Shown piece by piece: positions 19,690 through 25,166 of a DNA stretch of 25,166 nt. The translations under genes and the position numbers were made by a program. A model generated the notes under the pieces. That model saw only the letters and a program-made list of their open reading frames with translations. It was not told where the DNA came from and did no database searches. Source of the DNA: JANOYC01 sp031428675 (lineage in GTDB: Bacteria; Actinomycetota; Actinomycetes; Actinomycetales; Microbacteriaceae); contig JANOYC010000036.1 of NCBI GenBank assembly GCA_031428675.1, positions 1 through 25,166 of the forward strand. The letters are read 5' to 3'. Every line of letters begins with the position of its first letter. Positions within the stretch are counted from its first letter, which is position 1.

Positions 19690-20766
19690 GACGAGAGGGG
19701 CGACGGGAGGGGCGGCGCGTGTGGCGGTGGCCCATTCGTCGAGCTTTGCCGCGGCAGCGCCTGAGTCCACGGTCGCCGCCGCGATGTCGAGCTTCGCCGC
19801 GATCCGCTCCAATAGCGGGATGCGCACGAGCGACGGCTCTTTCGCGAGATCGAACGCCACCAGCCCGGCGGCCGCGTTGAGCAACACGATGTCTCGCACC
19901 GCACCCCGCTCCCCGGCGAGCACGCGCCGCGCCACCTCGGCGTTGTGCTCCGGCGAGCCGCCGAGCAGATCCGCAATATCGGCTCGAGGGATGTCCACCT
20001 CGAGCGGGTCGAAATCATGCTCGGTCACGAATCCCCGCGACACTTCCCAGATGTGACTATGTCCCGTTGTCGTGAGCTTGTCGATGCCATCGTCGCCGCG
20101 ATACACGAGCGCCGTCGCGCCCCGGGTTTGGAAAACGCCAACCATCAACGGCACCCGATCAAGACTCGACACGCCGACCGAAGACGCCTGCGGCCGCGCC
20201 GGGTTGCACAGCGGCCCCAAGATGTTGAACAGGGTGGAGATGCCGAGTTCTTTGCGCGTCGGGCCCGCGTGTCTGAACCCTGGGTGGAACGCGGCCGCGA
20301 ACGCAAAAGTGATGCCCGTTTGCCTGAATACCTCAGCCACGCGCTCGGTGCTGATCGTCAGGTCAATACCCAAAGCCGACAGAACATCGGATGCACCCGA
20401 CGCAGAACTGGCACCCCGATTGCCGTGCTTCACGACGGGCACACCCGCGGCTGCGGCGATGATCGATGCGATCGACGAGATGTTGAGCACCGCACCGTAG
20501 GGGTCTCCCCCGGTGCCGACGATATCGAGAGCCAGCGGATCGATGTCGAGCGGCAGCGCATTCGCGAGCACCGCATCCCGGAATCCGACGATTTCGTCGA
20601 CGGTTTCGCCTTTCATCCGCAAGGCCACAAGCAGCCCAGCGAGTTGGGCGCTCGAGGCCACCCCCGCCATCACCTGCTCCATGGCCCAACTCGACTCGGA
20701 AATCGAAAGGTCGCGGCCGGTGACGAGCGAGCCAAGGAGCTTGGGCCAGGTCAAATCGGTGGACAC
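19684..20766 (-). CDS. trpD: Anthranilate phosphoribosyltransferase
   Basis: A 360-residue enzyme of tryptophan synthesis that joins anthranilate to phosphoribosyl pyrophosphate. Seen: DIVGTGGDPYGAVLNIS (PRPP-binding GTGGD), VVKHGNRGASSASGASDVLSALG, the anthranilate-side FAAAFHPGFRHAGPTRKELG and FNILGPLCNPARP. The other trp genes are not nearby; trpD next to ctaE-qcrCAB is the arrangement also found in M. tuberculosis (Rv2192c-Rv2196), so this is old synteny. GTG 20766 is the start, 7 nt after a TAGGAT box on the minus strand, suggesting a leaderless mRNA. The last two codons lie within palindromic copy 3. The gene diverges from ctaE over 80 nt. Confidence 0.96.
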   Translation of the reverse strand: MSTDLTWPKLLGSLVTGRDLSISESSWAMEQVMAGVASSAQLAGLLVALRMKGETVDEIVGFRDAVLANALPLDIDPLALDIVGTGGDPYGAVLNISSIASIIAAAAGVPVVKHGNRGASSASGASDVLSALGIDLTISTERVAEVFRQTGITFAFAAAFHPGFRHAGPTRKELGISTLFNILGPLCNPARPQASSVGVSSLDRVPLMVGVFQTRGATALVYRGDDGIDKLTTTGHSHIWEVSRGFVTEHDFDPLEVDIPRADIADLLGGSPEHNAEVARRVLAGERGAVRDIVLLNAAAGLVAFDLAKEPSLVRIPLLERIAAKLDIAAATVDSGAAAAKLDEWATATRAAPPVAPLVE

Positions 20767-20779
20767 GTGTTCGATCCTA
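20763..20779 (-). promoter_or_regulatory. trpD -10 box and start-codon palindrome
   Basis: On the minus strand TAGGAT (20779-20774) is followed by 7 nt and the GTG start, the leaderless arrangement common in actinobacteria. ACACGTGT (20763-20770) is a perfect 8-bp palindrome covering the start codon. No good -35 box is seen. Confidence 0.4.
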
Positions 20780-20834
20780 ATGAGACGTCGACGACTGGCA
20801 CTCGGAATGCGAAAATCCCGGCCCGCTTATCGGT

Positions 20835-20849
20835 CATAATGGAACAGTG
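20835..20849 (+). promoter_or_regulatory. ctaE leaderless promoter
   Basis: CATAAT (20835-20840) lies 6 nt before GTG 20847, and no ribosome-binding site exists in between, so transcription probably starts on the start codon. The -35 region is weak. It diverges from the trpD -10 box 56 bp away. Confidence 0.45.
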
Positions 20850-21476
20850 ACGAGCACTTCACTAGCGAGACCCGTCGGGGCGCCATACATCAATCGTCCG
20901 AGCAGCGTTGCAGTCGGCACGATCGTCTGGCTCGGAAGCGAAGTCATGTTCTTCGCCGGCCTGTTTGCCATCTACTTCACCCTGAGGTCCGTCTCGGGCG
21001 ACCTGTGGGCAGCGCAGACCGACAAGCTGAATCTCACGTTCTCGGGCATCAACACCGCCATCCTCGTCGCCTCGTCGTTCACCTGTCAGTTCGGCGTATT
21101 CGCTGCCGAGCGGTTGCAGCCGCGCCGCAAGAGCTGGAAGATCACCGAATGGGGCATGGTCGAGTGGTTCTTCGTGACCTACGTGATGGGCGCGATCTTC
21201 GTCATTGGTCAGGTCTACGAATACGCACTCCTGGTTTCTGAGGGCGTCAGCCTCAGCTCCGACTCCTACGGTTCCGCGTTCTATCTCACCACCGGATTTC
21301 ACGGTCTACATGTGACCGGCGGACTCATCGCATTCCTTCTCATCATCGGCCGCGCTTATTCCGTGAAGGTGTTCGGGCACAAAGAAGCAACGAGCGCAAT
21401 CGTCGTTTCCTATTACTGGCACTTCGTGGATGTCGTCTGGATCGGCCTCTTCGTCGTCATCTACCTCCTGAAATAA
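20847..21476 (+). CDS. ctaE: Cytochrome c oxidase subunit III
   Basis: A 209-residue membrane protein of the aa3-type oxidase with five helices (about 25-45, 67-88, 103-125, 146-168, 187-207), lacking the first two helices of the mitochondrial form, as usual for actinobacteria. Signatures: WLGSEVMFFAGLFAIYF with the conserved Glu, FHGLHVTGGLIAF, and YWHFVDVVWIGLFVVIYL. It opens the operon with qcrCAB, whose products form the bcc complex that physically joins the aa3 oxidase in actinobacteria. The first start, GTG 20847, has no Shine-Dalgarno sequence and is probably read from a leaderless mRNA. Confidence 0.96.
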   Translation: MTSTSLARPVGAPYINRPSSVAVGTIVWLGSEVMFFAGLFAIYFTLRSVSGDLWAAQTDKLNLTFSGINTAILVASSFTCQFGVFAAERLQPRRKSWKITEWGMVEWFFVTYVMGAIFVIGQVYEYALLVSEGVSLSSDSYGSAFYLTTGFHGLHVTGGLIAFLLIIGRAYSVKVFGHKEATSAIVVSYYWHFVDVVWIGLFVVIYLLK

Positions 21477-21499
21477 GAAGAGGAATACTGAGAAACACC

Positions 21500-22309
21500 A
21501 TGGCGAAGTCGACCATCAGCCGCTGGGCATCGAAGCGTTCCGTAAACCGTCGTCACCCTCTGGCATCGGTGGCACTGATCACCATCGGGCTGCTCACGAC
21601 CGGTGGCGCCTACGCGCTGGCGACCACCAGTGCCACCGCAGAAACGTCTACGGAATCCACCGCTTTAGTCGAAGAAGGCGGCAAGCTCTTCGCGGCGAAC
21701 TGCGCGAGTTGTCACGGGCTCAACCTCGGCGGAACCGAGGCCGGCCCGTCCTTGCTCGGCGTGGGTGCCGCATCCGTCGAGTTCCAGGTCGCGACCGGCC
21801 GCATGCCGCTGGCCGCGCAGGGTCCGCAGGCTCCGGTCAAGCCCGAGCAGTTCACTGACGAGCAGGTCGAGGCGCTCTACACCTTTGTCGCCGCTCAGGC
21901 GCCAGGCCCGGGTATTCCCGATGAGGAATACCTCCAGGCCGATGGCGACGCCGCCGATGGCGCCGAACTCTTCCGCATTAACTGCGCGATGTGCCACAAC
22001 GTCGCCGGCGCAGGTGGAGCACTTACCGAGGGCAAGTACGCCCCATCGCTCGCCGGTGTCGAGGCGATCCACATTTACGAGGCCATGGTCACCGGCCCGC
22101 AAAACATGCCCGTCTTCAACGACATGAACATCACCCCCGAGGAGAAGGCGAACATCATCACCTACCTCAAGTACCTCGACAACAACCCGTCGGTGGGCGG
22201 ATTCGACCTCGGCAACCTGGGCCCGGTATCCGAGGGCCTCTTCATCTGGATCTTCGGTCTCGGCTCGATTGTCGCGATCACGATTTGGCTCACCGCCCGC
22301 TCAAACTGA
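21500..22309 (+). CDS. qcrC: Di-haem cytochrome c subunit of the bcc complex
   Basis: A 269-residue protein with an N-terminal membrane helix (about 24-42), two cytochrome c domains on the outer face and a C-terminal anchor (about 243-264). The two haem-binding sites are CASCH (68-72) and CAMCH (162-166); Met ligands are likely in GRMPL and NMPVF. Carrying two haems in one subunit lets the actinobacterial bcc complex pass electrons to the aa3 oxidase without a soluble cytochrome c. It follows ctaE after 23 nt with an AAGAGGAA site well upstream of the ATG. Confidence 0.96.
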   Translation: MAKSTISRWASKRSVNRRHPLASVALITIGLLTTGGAYALATTSATAETSTESTALVEEGGKLFAANCASCHGLNLGGTEAGPSLLGVGAASVEFQVATGRMPLAAQGPQAPVKPEQFTDEQVEALYTFVAAQAPGPGIPDEEYLQADGDAADGAELFRINCAMCHNVAGAGGALTEGKYAPSLAGVEAIHIYEAMVTGPQNMPVFNDMNITPEEKANIITYLKYLDNNPSVGGFDLGNLGPVSEGLFIWIFGLGSIVAITIWLTARSN

Positions 22310-22368
22310 CCGTCGACGCCGCAGCACGCGTCGACTCGCCCGCACGAGAAACACCTGAAGGGAACACA

Positions 22369-23433
22369 ATGGCAGAGCACCACGACAGCGCCACCGTCGG
22401 CACTGCTGTCGAGAAGAGCGCGGCCGCAGAGGACGCGCCCGGCACTGCCGTTATTCGCTCTGACCAGATCGAGAACCCCGGATTCCCGCCATACCGAGCG
22501 CGCATCACGGAACTCGACCCGGCAAAGGAAAAGCGTGCTGAACGCACGGTCTCGACACTCTTCTTCCTGTCCGTCATTGGAACGGTATTGGCCGTCGCGG
22601 CCTACATCGCGTTCCCCATCGTCGAAGGCGACCCGAGCTCGGTGCGACTGAACAACCTGTTCGTCGGCCTGGGCATCACGTTGGCGCTGCTCGGCATCGG
22701 CTTCGGCGCCGTGCACTGGTCCAAAGCGCTCATGGACGGCCACGACATTCCCGAGGCGCGCCACCCAACGCGTGGATCAGACGCCACCAGAGCGCGCGCG
22801 GTCGAAATCTTCCACCTCGGCAACGTTGAGTCCGGGTTCGGACGACGCACCCTCATCCGCAACAGCCTCATTGGTTCGCTCGTGCTCTTCCCGATCCCTG
22901 CCATTGCGCTGTTCCGCGACCTCGCTCCGGCAGACGACCCGGTTGGACTCCTGAAGCACACGATGTGGAAAGAGGGCACCCGACTGACTCGCGACCCATC
23001 CGGAACTCCCATCAAGGCATCCGAGGTCACGCTCGGCTCGGCATTCCACGTGATCCCCGAGGGGCTCAACGAGGTCGAGCACAAGCTCGAAGAGAAGGCA
23101 AAGGCCGCAGTGCTGCTCATGCGTCTGAAGCCCGAAGACCTGAATGAAGCGCCGGATCGCGAGAGCTGGTCATACGACGGCATCGTGGCCTACTCGAAGA
23201 TCTGCACGCACGTCGGATGCCCGGTGGCGCTGTATGAACAGCAGACCCACCACCTCCTGTGCCCCTGTCACCAGTCGCAGTTTGACGTATCCAATGGGGC
23301 GAAGGTAATCTTCGGGCCGGCGAAGCGCCCGCTTCCTCAGCTTCCCATCAGCATCGACGACGAAGGTTATCTCGTCGCGCAGAGTGACTTCCACGAACCA
23401 GTCGGACCGAGCTTCTGGGAGCGCAAGCTATGA
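22369..23433 (+). CDS. qcrA: Rieske iron-sulfur subunit of the bcc complex
   Basis: A 354-residue protein. Three membrane helices (about 62-84, 103-125, 162-182) are an actinobacterial trait; the bc1 Rieske protein of other bacteria has one. The cluster ligands are Cys279-x-His281 in CTHVGC and Cys298-x2-His301 in CPCHQSQFD, with Cys284 and Cys300 for the disulfide. ATG 22369 with GAAGGGA upstream is chosen; the longer open frame overlaps qcrC. The acidic N-terminal 40 residues are variable. The stop overlaps the qcrB start by 4 nt (ATGA). Confidence 0.96.
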   Translation: MAEHHDSATVGTAVEKSAAAEDAPGTAVIRSDQIENPGFPPYRARITELDPAKEKRAERTVSTLFFLSVIGTVLAVAAYIAFPIVEGDPSSVRLNNLFVGLGITLALLGIGFGAVHWSKALMDGHDIPEARHPTRGSDATRARAVEIFHLGNVESGFGRRTLIRNSLIGSLVLFPIPAIALFRDLAPADDPVGLLKHTMWKEGTRLTRDPSGTPIKASEVTLGSAFHVIPEGLNEVEHKLEEKAKAAVLLMRLKPEDLNEAPDRESWSYDGIVAYSKICTHVGCPVALYEQQTHHLLCPCHQSQFDVSNGAKVIFGPAKRPLPQLPISIDDEGYLVAQSDFHEPVGPSFWERKL

Positions 23434-25058
23434 GTACAAGCACCTCCACTCCGCCAACGACTACTACGGCGGTCACGCCCGGTCGCGGGATGCGATTCAC
23501 CGGATGGGCCGCGAACTACCTCGACGAGCGCACGAGCATCTCAGGCGCTGTCCGCGAACTTGGTCGCAAGATCTTCCCCGACCACTGGTCGTTCATGCTC
23601 GGCGAGGTGGCTCTCTATAGCTTCATCGTCATCCTTCTTTCGGGCACGTTCCTGACCTTCTTCTTCGACCCGTCGATGACCGAAGTTCACTACGAGGGCT
23701 CGTATGTGCCGCTCAAGGGCATCGAAATGTCGGCAGCGATGGCGTCGTCGCTCGACATCTCGTTCGACATTCGTGGCGGCCTGCTGATGCGCCAGGTGCA
23801 CCACTGGGCAGCGTTGCTGTTCGTGGCGTCAATCGGTTTGCACATGCTGCGGGTATATTTCACCGGCGCGTTCCGCAAGCCGCGTGAGATCAACTGGCTT
23901 ATCGGCTTCGTGCTCTTCGTGCTCGCGATGGCGGAGGGCTTTACCGGCTACTCGCTTCCCGACGACCTGCTCTCGGGCAACGGCCTCCGTATCATCGACG
24001 GCATGGTCAAGGGCGTGCCGGTGATCGGCACCTGGATCTCCTACCTTCTCTTCGGTGGCGAATTCCCAGGCACCGACATCATTCCGCGCCTCTACGTGCT
24101 GCACATCCTGTTGCTGCCGGCTATTTTGATCGCCGCCCTCGGCGTGCACATGCTGCTGCTGATCGTTAACAAGCACACACAGTTCGCCGCCCCCGGGCGC
24201 ACGAACGACAACGTGGTTGGTGTACCGATCATGCCGGTGTTCGCGGCGAAGGCCGGTGGCTTCTTCTTCATCATCTTCGGCGTCATCGTGCTCATCGCGT
24301 CGCTATTCACGATCAACCCGATTTGGAACTACGGCCCCTATGACCCGTCACCGGTGTCTGCGGGAACGCAGCCCGACTGGTACATCGGATTCGCTGACGG
24401 AGCGCTCCGGTTGGTTCCGCCGGGCTGGGAGATTGAGATCCTCGGTGCCACGCTGTCACTGAACATCCTGGTTCCGCTTCTTGTGTTGCCGATCTTCTTG
24501 GGCCTCGTGGCGTTCTACCCGTTCATCGAGGCGTTCGTCACGGGCGACAAGCGCGAGCACCACATGGCGGAGCGTCCGCGCAACGCGCCGACGCGCACCG
24601 CGATCGGAGCAGCTGGTGTGACGTTCTATGCGGTCCTCTGGGCGGCGGCAAGCTCCGACCTCATCGCAACTCACTTCAGTTTGTCGATTGAAGGGGTGAT
24701 CATCAGTCTTCAGATCTTGGTGTTCATCGCACCTGTGATCGCCTACGTTGTCGCCAAGCGCATGTGTCTCGCGTTGCAGCGCAAAGACCGCGAGATTGTG
24801 CTGCACGGCTTCGAGACGGGTCGCATTGTGCGCCTGCCCGGTGGCGAGTTCATCGAGGTGCACGAGCAGCTCGACGAGTATCAGCGTTGGAAGCTCGTGG
24901 ACTTCATCGACTACAAGCCGCTCATGGTTCGGCCCGACGCAAACGGCAAGATTTCGGCGGCGCAACACGTGCGCGCCGCGATGTCTCGCTGGTTCTTCGA
25001 AGATCGGATCTCGCCAGTCTCGCGTGGCGAAATCGAACGATCGCACGACGCGCACTAG
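23430..25058 (+). CDS. qcrB: Cytochrome b subunit of the bcc complex
   Basis: A 542-residue quinol-oxidising core subunit with eight to nine membrane helices. The haem b ligand pairs are visible in helices B and D: His124 and His138 (HHWAALLFVASIGLHM), and His225 and His240 (HILLLPAILIAALGVHM). The quinol-site PEWY motif appears as Pro315-Asp-Trp-Tyr, the form usual in this phylum. A C-terminal extension of about 120 residues (RMCLALQRKDREIVLHGFETGRI, EQLDEYQRWKLVDF) is also typical of actinobacterial QcrB. This subunit is the target of the drug telacebec in mycobacteria. Translation is probably coupled to qcrA. Confidence 0.97.
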   Translation: MSTSTSTPPTTTTAVTPGRGMRFTGWAANYLDERTSISGAVRELGRKIFPDHWSFMLGEVALYSFIVILLSGTFLTFFFDPSMTEVHYEGSYVPLKGIEMSAAMASSLDISFDIRGGLLMRQVHHWAALLFVASIGLHMLRVYFTGAFRKPREINWLIGFVLFVLAMAEGFTGYSLPDDLLSGNGLRIIDGMVKGVPVIGTWISYLLFGGEFPGTDIIPRLYVLHILLLPAILIAALGVHMLLLIVNKHTQFAAPGRTNDNVVGVPIMPVFAAKAGGFFFIIFGVIVLIASLFTINPIWNYGPYDPSPVSAGTQPDWYIGFADGALRLVPPGWEIEILGATLSLNILVPLLVLPIFLGLVAFYPFIEAFVTGDKREHHMAERPRNAPTRTAIGAAGVTFYAVLWAAASSDLIATHFSLSIEGVIISLQILVFIAPVIAYVVAKRMCLALQRKDREIVLHGFETGRIVRLPGGEFIEVHEQLDEYQRWKLVDFIDYKPLMVRPDANGKISAAQHVRAAMSRWFFEDRISPVSRGEIERSHDAH

Positions 25059-25080
25059 CCTACGAGCAATTCTCGGACTA

Positions 25081-25116
25081 CGGAGGGGCCTTGGCGAATA
25101 CGCCGGGGCCCCTTCG
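25081..25116 (+). terminator. Terminator of the ctaE-qcrCAB operon
   Basis: CGGAGGGGCC (25081-25090) pairs with GGCCCCTTCG (25107-25116); the stem continues inward (TTGGCG with CGCCGG) to a 4-nt AATA loop, giving 16 bp with three G-T pairs. It starts 22 nt after the qcrB stop. There is no long T run, as is common in this phylum. Confidence 0.75.
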
Positions 25117-25120
25117 TCAT

Positions 25121-25166
25121 GCTCGCTGTCGGGCGCTTTCGGGCGCTTTCAGGCGCTGTCGGGCGC
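25121..25166 (+). repeat. 10-bp tandem repeat at the window end
   Basis: GGGCGCTTTC occurs at 25131-25140 and 25141-25150, a variant AGGCGCTGTC at 25151-25160, and the array is cut by the window end at 25166. GCTCGCTGTC at 25121-25130 is a likely degenerate first unit. Total length is unknown. Confidence 0.85.

Noticed and set aside
20763..20779. LexA-type box (TCGAAC followed by GTGT) at the trpD start
   Set aside because: Only one half matches; the second half GTTCGA is missing. The ACACGTGT palindrome is noted under the promoter instead.
1..25166. tRNA, rRNA or riboswitch
   Set aside because: I saw no cloverleaf-like segment, rRNA core motif or known riboswitch core in the intergenic regions, though a covariance-model scan was not possible.

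Overview
The window is 25.2 kb of a high-GC actinobacterial chromosome, most likely from the family Microbacteriaceae. This rests on marker genes (PafB/PafC, RbpA, split Lnt and Ppm1, cytochrome bcc subunits QcrCAB with a PDWY motif, HelY), frequent GTG starts, 4-8 nt gene overlaps, and several start codons placed 6-8 nt after a -10 box (probable leaderless mRNAs). The genus cannot be told from the sequence.

Layout. 2-10714 (+): the 3' end of trmI, an FKBP lipoprotein, pafB-pafC, tatA-tatC, a DUF559/Vsr-fold nuclease-like gene flanked by palindromes, helY, lnt and ppm1. 10730-13439 (-): rbpA, a glycerophosphodiester phosphodiesterase, and an SPFH/NfeD membrane pair. 13508-17664 (+): an accessory stretch with an atypical SDR, a Nudix hydrolase, a UPF0303 protein, a 430-nt repeat-rich gap, an ArsR regulator with a tandem SRPBCC protein, and a VOC protein. 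17684-17971 (-): a small Cys/His-rich protein. 18088-19614 (+): glpK. 19684-20766 (-): trpD. 20847-25058 (+): ctaE-qcrC-qcrA-qcrB, the bcc:aa3 respiratory block, closed by a strong hairpin; a 10-bp tandem repeat then runs off the end.

How the genes work together. The first block joins DNA-damage transcription control (PafBC), Tat export, RNA helicase work and lipoprotein/mannolipid synthesis. The order trmI ... pafB-pafC-tatA-tatC ... helY matches the known actinobacterial Pup-proteasome neighbourhood, but arc, dop, pup, prcBA and pafA are absent from their usual place. The last block supplies cytochrome bc1 plus oxidase subunit III.

The most unusual signal is a 55-bp palindromic element (19-bp arm, 17-nt loop, 19-bp arm) present three times. 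Two copies flank the DUF559 gene, which sits between tatC and helY. The third lies at the trpD/glpK junction. All three copies carry the stop codon of a neighbouring gene, and tatC and trpD end in the same phase of the element (V-E-stop). This resembles REP/RAYT units but with a Vsr-like nuclease in place of a transposase; that interpretation is inference. A second, unrelated 80-bp palindromic element lies at 15418-15497.
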